Origin: Sorghum bicolor
Taxonomy: Eukaryota; Streptophyta; Magnoliopsida; Poales; Poaceae
Direction: 5' to 3'
Length of the DNA: 64,000 bases
Assembly: GCF_000003195.3 (NCBI RefSeq)
Contig: NC_012871.2
Coordinates: forward strand, 54,799,802 to 54,863,801
This document shows positions 1-11,700 of the stretch, piece after piece (positions within the stretch are counted from its first letter, which is position 1; the number at the start of each line of letters is the position of its first letter). A model generated the notes under the pieces. That model saw only the letters and a program-made list of their open reading frames with translations. It searched no databases and was not told the origin of the DNA. A program made the position numbers and the translations under genes.

Positions 1-811
1 TAATGAAGAATCAGATTACGGAGACAAAATGCAATTACGTTGTATGGCCCACGCCTTCAGCAGTTCATGCGAAGCCAGGAGTACCAAAAGTAATAGCTTC
101 ACTGAGTAAATGACACTACGATAAACCTCGGGCCCTCAGCTTATGGCTCCTCATACAAAAATGACCAAGGCCATGATTTCCATGGCAACCTGAGGTTTGT
201 TCAGTGAGTTCACTAATTAATATCGAAGCATAATAGAGCATGCATTGCATTTACTGAAAAAGCATAGATGTCAGGGTGTTTATAGAATATAAGCAACTCC
301 AAAAATGCACATTTGTACCATTGGTTTGTTTTAAATACAGCCCACCAGGCACCAGCAGCAGCAAACATTTTTAAGGTCTCAACCCGGTCACCGTGAATTG
401 AACTGCTCAAGTAGAATTGTCATTCGTATGAGATTATCATACTCTTGCATGAGAGAGATAGCTATGTGCTAGGCATGTTGGTGTGATCAAGGAATTGGTG
501 GAGCTACTTAAACATGGTAAAATCAGGATCGAATTATCTGAAAAGTGTTTACGATATAGACTTACTTATCTGTAGCTTGTAGCTGGCTACAGAATAGGAT
601 ATTTTGTTGCCAGGCTGTCCGACCGAGAGAGGAGGACCAGAAATCACGAGCACGAGCACGAGCATCACCAGCGCACCATGATCATCGCTCCCGTCCATTC
701 ACCCGGTAAATAGTGACAGTAAATACTGGTCGATTAACTAACGCAAAAAGTATGCTTATTTCCATCACATGCCATCTCTCGAGAAAAGTCAAGATTCCAA
801 ACAATCGTAGA
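1..811. other. Left host flank, no gene recognised
   Basis: Unique-looking sequence outside the transposon stack. The only structures I can see are a short CACGAG tandem repeat near 648-665 and AT-rich stretches. No long open frame and no transposon terminus is evident. It could hold introns or a promoter of the exon-like fragment that follows, but nothing shows this directly. Confidence 0.4.
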
Positions 812-1298
812 TTGCTCGTGGCCTGCCTCCTCTACACGAGTCGTCATCAACGACACCGGCCCTTGCGGACTGTCTCCTCGACCAGTGGCGGATCTAGGAT
901 TTTAATCATGGGGGTACGAACGAAAACGATATAGTTCATCGATATAAACATAATACAATATGATCACTAATCAGTGATAAAATAGTTGTGAATATAAAGT
1001 GTTAAGGTTGTTATATAAGCTGAATAGACTAGCAATTATGTATAACAATGTATTATACATGTATATATTATTAAAAAGTATACATATTAAATGTTTTTCA
1101 AAAAAATTTGGGGGGACAGCTGTCCCCCATGCTACTACTCTAGAACCGCCACTGTCCTCGACCTCTACTGCACAACATCGTCAGCGACGCTAGCATTTAC
1201 CGACGCCGAGCTGACGGACCTTGGGGCGCTACCGGCACTGTGCGACGGGACGCTGGGGCAGTGCGAGATGGGAAGCAACAATGAGCAGGAGCCGTGAC
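812..1298 (+). pseudogene. Possible host coding exon split by a MITE
   Basis: Seen: taking out the MITE at 893-1154 and one copy of its 8-bp duplication leaves a single frame that is open from about 812 (just after a TAG that could be a splice acceptor) to a TGA near 1296, roughly 68 codons. The fragment is rich in Leu, Thr, Ser and Asp. I do not recognise the family. Both sides staying in one frame across the pre-insertion site fits a coding exon, but with so few codons this could be chance. The GC-rich sequence to 1620 contains CACGAG followed by GTGAG, which resembles an exon end and splice donor. Confidence in a real gene is low. Confidence 0.25.
893..1154. mobile_element. hAT-type MITE with 8-bp TSD
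   Basis: Left end CAGTGGCGGATCTAG and right end, read in reverse, CAGTGGCGGTTCTAG form terminal inverted repeats. The flanks 885-892 and 1155-1162 are both TCCTCGAC, a perfect 8-bp target-site duplication, which is the size made by hAT transposases. The 262-bp AT-rich body has no coding capacity, so it must have been moved by an hAT transposase encoded elsewhere. A GGGGGACAGCTGTCCCCC palindrome lies near the right end. Confidence 0.88.
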
Positions 1299-1620
1299 GA
1301 AGGCTGCAGGTGCATGCATGCTGATGGGCGAGGCAGCGGTGGCTGCGCCTGGTGCTTTCATCGTCAACATCGGCGACACCTTCGTTATAGCTTGTTGGGT
1401 GCCATGGTTGGTAGTGGTGCTGATCACCGGCGGGGGCAGATCCGCGTGTGGCCCAGACCGGCCCCTTCCCCAACCGGTGGCGAGCTTCGCCTCATGGTCC
1501 GGTTGCCGTGCGACTCGGCCCTTGTAGGTGGTGCTCTCACGACCGCGTTCGTTCATCAGGAGGCAGCGACCCGGCACCCGTTCCATCTCCAGCGGTGACA
1601 ATATCACGAGGTGAGCTTCA

Positions 1621-1884
1621 TGTTATTGGTTACGCACACGAAAAAAAAGTAAAGAGAAATAATCCGTAAGTGCATGGATATCGATGAGTACTTTACCTGG
1701 GAGATAAATCCAAAGTATCGTATTTGTTTATCCGCTAGAAGAAAACGTGCAAAAGACTAACCCGGAGAATTAAGCAATATGGAGAGGATTACTCTGTCAG
1801 CTCTAACCTATGACAAGCTTTGAGACTATTGTTCTAAGAGGGGCACCTAAGGAGACACCATAGAGGATGCTTAACCCCGACACA
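1621..1884 (-). mobile_element. Left fragment of ancestral Athila-type LTR
   Basis: The sequence starts TGTTATTGGTTACGC and follows the same course as the E1 LTR (2506) and the solo LTR at 60300: a short segment beginning ATCCGYAAG, then a CGGATAT-like word, an ACCYGGGA-like word, a GAAAACGTGC-like word, and finally a GGATGCTTA word. It stops at the CACTA terminus at 1885. The five bases before it (1616-1620, CTTCA) nearly match the five after the LTR end at 62834 (CTCCA). I infer that the two fragments are one LTR split by later insertions. Confidence 0.65.
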
Positions 1885-2145
1885 CACTACTATAGAATTC
1901 ATTTTTAGGGGCGGTTGGGAACCCTCTGTAAGGGCGGCTGGCCCAGCCACCCATCCGGCCTCGCACTTACAAATAAAGCATTTGTAAGGGCGGGTGCCCC
2001 AGCCGCCCTTAGAAATACCATTTGTAAGGGCGGCTGGTGACCCAGCCCCGATTACAAATGATATTTCTAAGGGCGGCTGACACACCATCCGCCCCTAAAG
2101 TGACAATTTGTAGGGGCGGTTCAATCTACAGCCGCCCCTACAACC
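1885..2145. repeat. CACTA terminal and subterminal hairpin repeats
   Basis: After the CACTA end come repeated GTAAGGGCGGCTGG-type words in both orientations (about 1928, 1984, 2025, 2069) and a near-perfect inverted repeat around 2108-2145 in which TGTAGGGGCGG pairs with CCGCCCCTACA. In En/Spm such subterminal repeats bind the transposase and set the transposition-competent ends; here that role is inferred from position and pattern. A further CAGCCGCCCCTACAACC copy lies near 2264. Confidence 0.75.
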
Positions 2146-2505
2146 TATTTTTTAGTAAAAAAAATATCAAATTTGAATTCAAATATGTAATATATAATTC
2201 AAATCTGACCACCATATATAATTCAAATCTGACCACCATATATAATTCAAATATGTAATCTACAGCCGCCCCTACAACCTATTTTCTAGAGCATGTAATA
2301 TTTAATTCAAATCTGACCACCATATATATATATATATATATATTCATCCACAACCACACGAGAACGATATAAACCACAAATTACATGTCTAATTCATCGC
2401 AAAGTCTATTACATAACCACAATTCACAAGTTCAAATATTCCTACAAGTTCACATGCATCTTAGTCTAGATTGTTATCAACGTCCAAGACAGAACCTGTG
2501 TGTCT
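2146..2505. repeat. AT-rich tandem repeats and TNP1 3' end
   Basis: A word of about 24 bp, ATATATAATTCAAATCTGACC with its flank, occurs three or four times between 2180 and 2330, followed by a (TA)n run at about 2323-2342. The last part (about 2400-2505) is probably the 3' untranslated region and last codons of the CACTA TNP1 gene, cut off from the rest by E1. A minus-strand TAA at 2461-2463 is a candidate stop codon. Confidence 0.5.
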
Positions 2506-3732
2506 TGTTGATATTTGGTAACGCAATAAGGAATTGATCCGCAAGCGCACGGATATCGGTGAGCATTTCACCCGGGAGGTTATCCAGAGTATCATATTTA
2601 TATTTTTACCACTGGAAGAAAGCGTGCATCTGACTAACCAAATCTATTGCTACTACCCTTTAGGCTACAAAGAATGTTTCTCGATGTGAGCGATGTATAG
2701 AGAAGACCGCAACCGTAGTCTCGTTCTAACCTTGGTAAGGATGATCTACTGTTCTATTGGGGAGGCTTACGGAATCTAGACACCACAAAGGATGTTCGAC
2801 CTGCACCTATAAAGCTACCCGTCCTGCTAACGAGATATGGTCTGCAAAGGTAACTCGGAAATGTCACGTTCCTCGCTACTACCACGGTCCAGCTAGTCAG
2901 GGGATATCTATGAGTACCCTAGCCCAAACACCACGTTTACGCTAGCAATGATTACTCTAAACTCAACCGGAAGAGATTAAAGTAAACTCATAAACCAAAG
3001 AACAATAAAACAAGAACTTACTAGAAATAGAAGTCAAATTACTGAAGAATCCTAGGAGCAAGCTTCGGGTTAGGAGAACTTGATCCCGCAGGTACAACCT
3101 CAGAGTAGACACCGACAGGCCGAGCTTCCTCCGATCTACACCTCCACTCTATCTCTCTCAATCTAGTAGAAACTAGAAAATCTAATTCTACTCACATTGG
3201 ATGCTAAGCCTAAAACAAATTTTATTTAGAGGAGAGGTATTCCTTCGAGGGCTCCTCTCAACTCTATGATGAACTTGTTTCTTCCAGGGGTCAGGGGGTC
3301 TGGTTTTATAGTCCCCTCAAGTGAATCTGGGCCGTCGGATCATACCGACATTGATTGAACGGTTATCCTTGATCCTTTAGGTCGGTGGAGCGTAATCCCC
3401 GAAGAGAGTCCTGATTGGACTCTGGGACAGGGCGGGCGCCCAAGCGGGGAGGGCGGGTGCCCTGCCCTCGGGCCCGTTCGCCTTCCCGTTCATTCCCATG
3501 GCTTCTGGAGTCTTCTAGATGACAGAAAATTGCGCGGCACATTAATATCTCTATGTAAACCCGACGTGTGGGCCTTTCTTCTGTATTTCCTGATAACCCC
3601 CTGCAGAAATAGAAAAACACCAAAACTCGTGGAATTCTGTCAGATAAAACCCTAAGTCTGGGTGTTGGTTGCATTTGGATCCTTTTCTTTATTTATTTGA
3701 TGATTATATTTGGTACTTAAGGACCGTCAACA
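2506..3732 (-). repeat. E1 3' LTR (left copy)
   Basis: TG...CA-bounded LTR, nearly identical along its length to 23121-24347. On the minus strand it contains a TATAAAA box (3304-3310) and, upstream of that, a GC-rich palindromic block with GGGCGCCC-type words (about 3428-3470). Confidence 0.9.
3304..3310 (-). promoter_or_regulatory. E1 LTR TATA box
   Basis: Reads CTATAAAACC on the minus strand. The surrounding GGGGACTATAAAACCAGACC block is conserved in the E1 and E2 LTRs, as expected of a core promoter directing transcription leftwards. The right E1 LTR has it at 23919-23925. Confidence 0.7.
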
Positions 3733-3746
3733 ACTCCTCCAAGCTT
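3733..3746 (-). promoter_or_regulatory. E1 polypurine tract
   Basis: Reads AAGCTTGGAGGAGT on the minus strand, directly next to the LTR. In LTR retrotransposons this purine run primes plus-strand DNA synthesis. Its position fixes the element as minus-oriented. Confidence 0.8.
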
Positions 3747-5753
3747 ACCTCTTGCTCGTCCCTGAGCAAGGATGAACTTAAGAGTTTCTGCAGTGGTTTC
3801 ATGCCTTAAAAGTAAGATCTCATCTCTGAGTTAGAGTAAACTGTTAAGACTTAAAACTTACTCATTTTACCTTTCACCATGGGGCTTGTAACCATCACTT
3901 GTGTCTTGAGAAGTTAAAAGATAGAACGGTCAAGTCAAGCGCCATGTCTCTTATTCTTGATCAGCTATAGCTCTGGAGTTTTTTGCAGATTTTCAAATAA
4001 AACTCAGAGATTCCTTGTATGACTCTCTCAAATCTCTCTTTTGTGGTATTTCTGGATCCTTTCCAAGGCAGTAATGGTATATGCCTTCTCTCAAAGTATG
4101 TGTTGTTTTTGGTATGAGGCATAGTGATATTGCCTTCTCTCTCACCCTACTCTAATAAGGTTTTGATATCTGGAGCTCATAGGTGGGAGACAGCTAATAC
4201 ATACTTACAAGACATTTATTGCATAGTCAAACCATGGATCTAGAAGAACAAGTCAATAAGTCAAATCAAGATATGCATGTGTGGCGAATGAATGGTGTAT
4301 GGTGATGATGGTGATAACAATGGTGAAGGTTTAATTCTACTTTTGCTCTTTTAAGGGGATACATACCTTTCTTGCACTTTGAAGCTTTTTGAGGAGAATG
4401 ATATTATTTTTTTCTTTTTCTCTCAGGTGGGTATCTTGTACCCCTAATTCTACTATCGGACACTTATCCATTTTTACCTCTCGTCTCACTTTTTCTTTTT
4501 TTCGAGGTTCCGGGCACTTGTCCCTTTTTATTTCCTCGTATCCTCTTTTTTTTATTTTTTAGAGCACTCATCTCCTTAAATAATATAGCAAGTGGTAGTA
4601 ACCAAGATAACTCGAGCATTTATTGCACAGGGAATAACAGGGATAGGAAAATATTTTTGGCTATTCTCCCCCGGATTAGGAGTAGAATACTGTTGGGTGG
4701 CTATGGAGATGGAAGTTAGTGGATATATGTGGATGCGTACTTCCGGAGTAGAAGTAGCATGTGTGAGTGAACGTGCAAGTGAATCTTGATTTTAACCGCA
4801 TGACAAGCTCCTAAGGGTCTACACAGCTTGACCACACTCAATGCTCATAAGCAGTAAAAAGTAAATGTGCGGCTCAAAGTCTAGCAAGCCTGTATATATG
4901 GCTGTGGTAGGAATTAAACTCTCATCATGTGTTATTTTAAAGATTTTCAAAGATAAAATTCTCTAGAATTCTAGCATCTCTAGGAACAGATAAACAGCAG
5001 CTCAACCTTCCCATATCATATCCGTTAACGACTTAGACTTTAGATCAAGTACTCTTTCCACAAGTTCACATTTAGAGCAAATCTTAATTCATAACAGTCA
5101 TGCCTAAACTTGAGAGAGATTTCAATTTTAAGAACTAGTCATGGCAGAGCAACTATTCATTATTTTCATGTGAGAGCTTATCATAAGGGTTCATAGCAAA
5201 CTTTATTTATTTATTTATTTAGCAAACTAAGCAAAGATATATATAAAAACACAAAATCTTTATTTGGGTTTTTTATGATTTTGCATCTTTTTATTATTTG
5301 AGTAAAGTATAAACGCGAGTAGAAACACTTAGCTAGATAAATGGGGGTGCTCTCCCCCAAGCTGGATTTTGACGTAATTTCTTCTGATGTAGCTAGCAAG
5401 TGACGGAGGTGTATTTGAATATTGGCAGCACCCTGACAGCGATTAGGATGTCCTCCGTCTGCTAGTCTTCTTTGATGCTTGAATTCTGTGGAGCTCAAAT
5501 AGACAACAAAGCTTTGTGGAACTGGTTAAGTGTTAGCATAAATATCTAGCCTTTATCATGTTGAGCCTCCTCAATAAATGCTATTTATTTAGCAGGATCA
5601 TGCACTTATTATTTTTATACTATTATTGTAAGATGAAAACATATTTATTTTATGCCACCACAATGAATGTACCTATGGGTTTTATGCCATGAGCATAGTC
5701 ACATGGGGCTTACTATTTTTAACATTTTTATTTTCTTTTCGAGATGATATGAT
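3747..5753. other. E1 internal noncoding region
   Basis: About 2 kb without a convincing gene. It contains a block at about 4426-4540 (CCCCTAATTCTACT, CGGACACTT, then TTCCGGGCACTTG) that recurs in E2 at 48551-48728, and a second polypurine-like tract at about 5350-5363 (CAGCTTGGGGGAGAG on the minus strand). In E2 the same tract follows a coding module, so a gene that once lay here may have decayed or been deleted. Confidence 0.6.
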
Positions 5754-7670
5754 TGAAAGGTCCAAATGGCTAGATGGGGGGGTGAATAGCCTATTTAAAA
5801 ATTCTGCAAACTTCAACTAGACAAGTTGATTAGTAAAACAAATGGCGAAGCAAAACTAGCACTAGCTCAACTAAGCTATGCAAGCCACCTATACAAACTA
5901 GTACAAGGCTAAACACTAAAGCACAACAACAAGAGAAGGCTAGTTACACTCCTAAACAAGAAGACTAAACTAAACAAGCTAAACAACTAGCAAGGTATAC
6001 AAGTAAGTAAAGGAGTGGAGAGTGATTGTTATACCAACGTTGTAGAGTAAAGATATACCCAACCAATCACTCACAATCACAAGAGAATCCTCGGTAAGAG
6101 ATGACACAAGATTTTTTACCGAGGTTCACTTGCTTCCCGGCAAGCTACTCCTCGTTGTGGCGATACACCCACTTGATGGATCACGAGCTAATTGGCAATC
6201 CAAAGCCAAACCCTCAGCGGGTGCCGCACAACCACTCACAAGATGGGGATCCTCCAAGCCACGAGCAATCCACTAGAGTAGCCAATTGCGATCTCCCGCG
6301 GGGAAGGCTCAAGAACCCCTCACAAATCACTTGGTGAGGCTCGAAACAATCTCCAATCACGAGCTCAACACCACTGCTTCTCCAAGCCGTCTAGGGTGTC
6401 GGAAAACACCCAAGAGTAACAAGAAATCCACAGCAAACTCAAGAATAAAATGCCACTAAATGCAACTCTCAAAGCAATGCACTTGAATCTCACTCAATCT
6501 CACTAGGATGAGCAAACAAGCAAGGAGATGAGTGGAGGGAGTGTTCTCTAGCTCAATGTATGTCTCAAGTAATCAAATGTGCAAGAGCTGACCTCCCAAA
6601 GCCGGCCACCCTCAATTTATAAGCCCCTCAAAGAAACTAGCCGTTGGCCACTTTCACTGGGCTGAAATCGGGGGCACCGGACGCTACTAAGTGATCACCG
6701 AACGCTCGACCCCTAGCGTCCGGTGCTCAGGGATAGCCCACGTGTCCTCTTTGAATCCTGCATGTGAGATCCAAACGGTCACCTGCGGATCACCGGACGC
6801 TCTGTAGGTCTACACCGGACGCGTCCGGTGCACACCGGACTCATGCGCAGAGAGTTCCGCAAACCTGCGGGTCACCGGACGCTGAGCACCGGTAGCGTCC
6901 GGTGCTCACTGGACCCATGCGCAGAGAGGGTTGCAAAAACCCCTCACACCGGACGCTAACCACCGGACGCTCTCAGAGTGCGTCTCGTGCTCAACCCTAG
7001 TAGGGTCAAGCGCACCGGACTCTGAGGCCAGCGTCCGGTGCCTCCGCACTCAGCGTCCGGTGAGTGTTTCTCAGAGAGAAAACACTCCCGCAACTTCTCC
7101 AAATTTCCCACCGGCGCAATAGAAAATATACACTTATTTTTCTCAAAAGCGCCGAATCTCGCCGAGCTTGCGAGGCGGGAGGGAGAGAGGAACCCAAACC
7201 CCTCTCAACCCTAGGAACGCCACCTCCTTTGCAAATGTGCTAACACCAACAAGTGTCCACCACCAAAGTGCAAGTGTGTTAGCTTTTCACAAATATTTTC
7301 ACCAAAGGAGTTAAGTTAGCACTTTACTAGATCCTAATGCATATGCTCAAGATGTGGACCTAGTAGCACTTGATTCGAGAGATGACCGTGATTTCCCCTC
7401 TTGATAGTCGGTTATCTATCCTAAACTCGGTCAATCACTTCTCTACTCATCTTAGACCGGCAAAAGTAAAACCCTATGTTTATACCTTTGCCTTGATCAC
7501 TTTGCTCCTCGTCTATCACCGTGGTCTTCACTTTATGCTTCATCCCTTTGTGATCATGTGGCCACCATGCACCTTCATCACATGTGTTGCTATGCCTAAC
7601 TCAAATCACTTAAACACAAGGCATTAGCAACTTGGTGTCATTAATTACCAAAACCAAACTTGGGCTTTCA
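5754..7670 (-). repeat. Sirevirus 3' LTR (left copy)
   Basis: Bounded by TG...CA and matched by 14055-15969. The segment 6670-7065 is packed with CACCGGACGCT and AGCGTCCGGTG words in both orientations. Confidence 0.93.
6670..7065. repeat. CACCGGACGCT palindrome cluster in LTR
   Basis: About ten copies of CACCGGACGCT or its complement AGCGTCCGGTG, some adjacent and able to pair. Palindromes of this type are a known feature of Opie/Ji-like Sirevirus LTR regulatory regions. The partner cluster in the other LTR is at about 14970-15360, and a third in the solo LTR at about 32697-33080. Confidence 0.8.
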
Positions 7671-7686
7671 ATCTCCCCCTTTTTGG
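7671..7686 (-). promoter_or_regulatory. Sirevirus primary polypurine tract
   Basis: Reads CCAAAAAGGGGGAGAT on the minus strand, directly against the LTR boundary, the expected place for the plus-strand primer. Confidence 0.85.
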
Positions 7687-7810
7687 TAATTGATGACAAC
7701 CATCACAAAGATATGAAATGAAATCATAATGAACTTGAATTGCTTGTCCAAAGCGTTTTAGTCATGAGACAAGGTTGGACAAACATTTCAATTTTGGTTT
7801 TGGTAGTGCT

Positions 7811-8307
7811 AGCTCCCCCTACATATGTGCTTCCATGAGTTTGGTTCAAGTTTGCACATATGCATGAAATAGAAATTTGGGAGATTTATTACTACCAAAA
7901 TGATGCTAAGGTATATAGAATGGACCTTTGAAGCGTGATACCAATCGGAGTTGCCAATATACCATCCTTAGCACCAATGTAGCTAGACATACATCAAAAA
8001 CTCAAGATACCTCATGAGATCACATTATATGTCTAGATACCACATGAAAATAAAACTCTATGCTAGAATTCAAAGCATCATGCAAGTTCTATTTCTAGTA
8101 AGCACCAAACAAACAAGAGTAGTATATTTAAGCTTGCAATGCAACACTTCATTATGTTAGTGCACATACAAATGCAACAAATGGTTCATGAGCTTGCTCC
8201 CCCTATTAGTGTGCTCAAGTTTTAATTTAATTTTCCAAAAGTTATCTCTCCCCCTTAAGCACTTTTCTCCCCCTTTATGACTTTTATCTTTGTTTCTCTC
8301 CCCCTTT
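7811..8307 (-). repeat. Extra Sirevirus polypurine tracts
   Basis: Five more AGGGGGAG-type tracts lie at about 7812-7820, 8196-8204, 8245-8256, 8266-8276 and 8295-8307, between pol and the LTR-proximal tract. Multiple conserved tracts in this place are described for Sireviruses. The surrounding stretch 7687-8794 holds no credible gene; its plus-strand 125-codon frame at 8416-8793 has no recognisable features. Confidence 0.8.
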
Positions 8308-8794
8308 GTCATCAATGACCACAAAGGTTCAAATTTTAGTGAGAATTAAGTCAATCAATGTGAGGGTCAAATTATGGTTCAATCTAGATCACTTGCCTAA
8401 AACATGTAATTCGGTTTGATCCAAGGACAAGCTTCTTCACACCTCATAAAGTATAAGGGTTATCTTGACCATGTTAAATTACACATCATAAGCTCATATT
8501 CTAGATTCAATGCTAGGCTTGCAAGCTCACCAACATATCATATGCTACCACTAGATCAAGCAAATAGAGAAGCAATAGTGGTACCATACATACATCAAAT
8601 CCTTTTGATTTTCATGAGTGAGCCTATTGTCATGCAAACATGTCTATATGTTCTAATCATTTCCTTAGCAAAGTATGAGTGCTATGTCAACCAACTTTAC
8701 CTTGCTTTGTTGGAGGAGAGGCATGTCAAATGTAAATGTGGGAGTGCACTCATCTCAAGTTGGAGAAGTCAAGTATGTTCAGTTCATTTCTAAA

Positions 8795-11700
8795 CTAGCA
8801 AAATCTCTTCTCATCAAGTGGCTTTGTGAATATGTCGGCTAGTTGATCTTCGGTACCAATGCTCTCAATGCTAATATCACACTTTTGTTGATGGTCCCTT
8901 ATGAAATGGTGCCTTATGTCAATGTGCTTGGTCCTTGAATGTTGAACCGGATTTTGTGTCATCTTGATTGCACTCTCATTGTCACATAGCAAAGGCACAT
9001 TCTTGAATTTGATTCCAAAGTCATTCAAGGTAGCTTTCATCCAAAGCAATTGTGCACAAAAACTACCAGCACTAATGTATTCGGCCTCGGCGGTTGATAG
9101 TGCAACACTATTTTGTTTCTTTGATGACCATGAAACTAGAGACCTTCCTAGCAATTGACAAGTGCCACTTGTGCTCATTCTATCAATCTTGCATCCACCA
9201 TAGTCGGAGTCCGAATATCCAATCAACTCAAAGTTAGACCCCTTGGGGTACCATAATCCAACATCATGAGTGCCCTTGAGATATTTCAATATTCTTTTGG
9301 TTGCCTTCAAGTGACTTTCCCTTGGTGAAGCTTGGTATCTTGCACATTTGCACACACTAAACATTACATCCGGCCTTGAAGCGGTGACATAGAGCAAACT
9401 TCCAATCATGGACCGGTATAGCTTTTGATCTACCATGTTGCCACTTGCATCACTACCTAATTGATCATTTGTGCCCATAGGTGTGCTCATTGGTTTAGCT
9501 TCTTGCAACCCAAACTTCTTGATCATGTCCTTGATGTACTTTCCTTGACTTACAAAAGTGCCATCTTTCATTTGCTTGATTTGAAGACCAAGGAAGTAAC
9601 TAAGCTCTCCAATCATGGACATCTCAAACTCATTTGCCATCATTTTTCCAAACTCTTCACAAAAGTCTTGATTGATTGATCCAAAGATGATATCATCAAC
9701 ATAGATTTGCAACACAAACAAGTCATTGTCTAGTTTCTTGGTGAAGAGAGTAGTGTCAACCTTTCCCATCTTGAACCCTTTAGAGAGAAGGAAATCTCTC
9801 AATCTCTCATACCATACTCTAGGTGCTTGCTTCAAACCATACAATGCCTTCTTGAGCTTGTAAACATGGTTGGGTTTCTTGTCATCTTCAAAACCGGGAG
9901 GTTGTTCAACATAAACCAACTCATTTATATATCCATTGAGAAATGCACTCTTCACATCCATTTGATAGAGCTTGATGTTGTGGGCACAAGCATAGGCTAA
10001 TAATATTCTAATTGCCTCCAATCTTGCAACCGGTGCATATGTTTCTCCAAAGTCAAGACGTTCAACTTGAGTGTAACCTTGTGCTACTAATCTTGCTTTG
10101 TTTCTCACAACTACACCATCTTGATCTTGCTTGTTTCTAAAGACCCACTTAGTACCAATCACATTGTAGTTCTTTGGCCTCTCAACAAGCTCCCACACTT
10201 GATTTCTTGTGAAGTTGTTCAATTCCTCATGCATGGCATTTACCCAATCGGAATCCTTCCATGCATCTTCTATCTTCTTTGGTTCCTCAAATGAGACAAA
10301 TGAGTAGTGCTCACAAAAGGATGCTAGCCTTGATCTTTTTTGTACACCACTTTGAATACCACCAATGACTTGATCTAATGGATGATCCCTTGCTATGCTT
10401 GTAGGTTGGAGTATTGGGAGTTGATTGCTTCCACTAGCTTGATTTTGATTTTGGTCATCATCATGAGAGCCACTAGTACTTGCTTGATTTGCATCAATTT
10501 GCACTTCTTGATTGATCATGTGAATATCACTATCATCATCAACTTGCCTTGGCCTTATGTCACCTACATCCATGTTCTTCATTGCATCTGCCAATTGATC
10601 TCCTCTCACATTATCAAGATTTTGAGCTTCACTTTGAGATCCCTCGGTTTCAGCAAACTCCACATCATGGACTTCTTCCAATGTGCCACTTGCCAAGTTC
10701 CAAACTCTATATGCCTTGCTTGTGGTGGAATAACCAAGTAAGAACCCTTCATCACATTTCTTCTCAAACTTGCTCAATCTAGTGCCTTTCTTGAGAATGT
10801 AGCATTTATAACCAAACACTCTAAAGTATGTAATGTTGGGCTTTCTTCCATTCAATAGCTCATAAGGTGTCTTCCCAAGCTTTCCATGGCAATAGAGACG
10901 GTTGCTACAATAGCAAGCCGTGTTGATAGCTTCACTCCAAAATGAATGGCTAACATTGTATTCACTAAGCATTGATCTAGCCATATCAATCAAGGTTCTA
11001 TTCTTCCTTTCAACTACACCATTGGATTGAGGAGTGTATGTTGGAGAGAATTGATGTCCAATACCAAGATCATCACACAATTCTTCAATTCTTGTGTTTT
11101 TGAATTCACTACCATTGTCACTTCTAATCTTCTTGATAGTGGTTTCAAACTCATTTTGCACCCTCTTGACAAAAGACTTGAATAGATCACAAACATCACT
11201 CTTGTCATAGAGGAAGAACACCCAAGTGTATCTAGTGTAGTCATCTACTATCACAAATCCATATTTGTTGCCACCAATGCTAGTGTATGTTGTTGGCCCG
11301 AATAAATCCATGTGCAATAGCTCAAATGCCTTTGATGTGCTCATTTCACTTTTCTTAGGATGTGCATTTCCAACTTGCTTTCCGGCTTGACAAGCACTAC
11401 ATGGTTTATCTTTCTCAAAGGTGACATCTTTCAAGCCTCTAACTAAGTCATGCCTCAATAGTTTGTTCAATTGTTTCATTCCAACATGACCAAGCCTTTT
11501 ATGCCACAACCAACCCAAACTTGATTTACTAATTAGGCACAATGTCAAATGAGTGTCACTATCATTGAAATCAACCAAGTATAAGCTACCATGCCTAAAT
11601 CCTTTGAATATCAAGTTTGATCCATCAACACTAACCACTTCAACATCATCACTACCAAAGATGCACTTGAAACCAAGGCCACAAAGTTGTGCAATTGACA

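Noticed and set aside
1165..1607. Minus-strand frames of 102 and 136 codons
   Set aside because: Antisense to the exon-like fragment in GC-rich DNA, one running into the MITE; no motif supports them.
8416..8793. 125-codon plus-strand frame next to pol as a Sirevirus envelope gene
   Set aside because: It is on the wrong strand relative to gag-pol, lies among polypurine tracts, and shows no signal peptide or transmembrane pattern.
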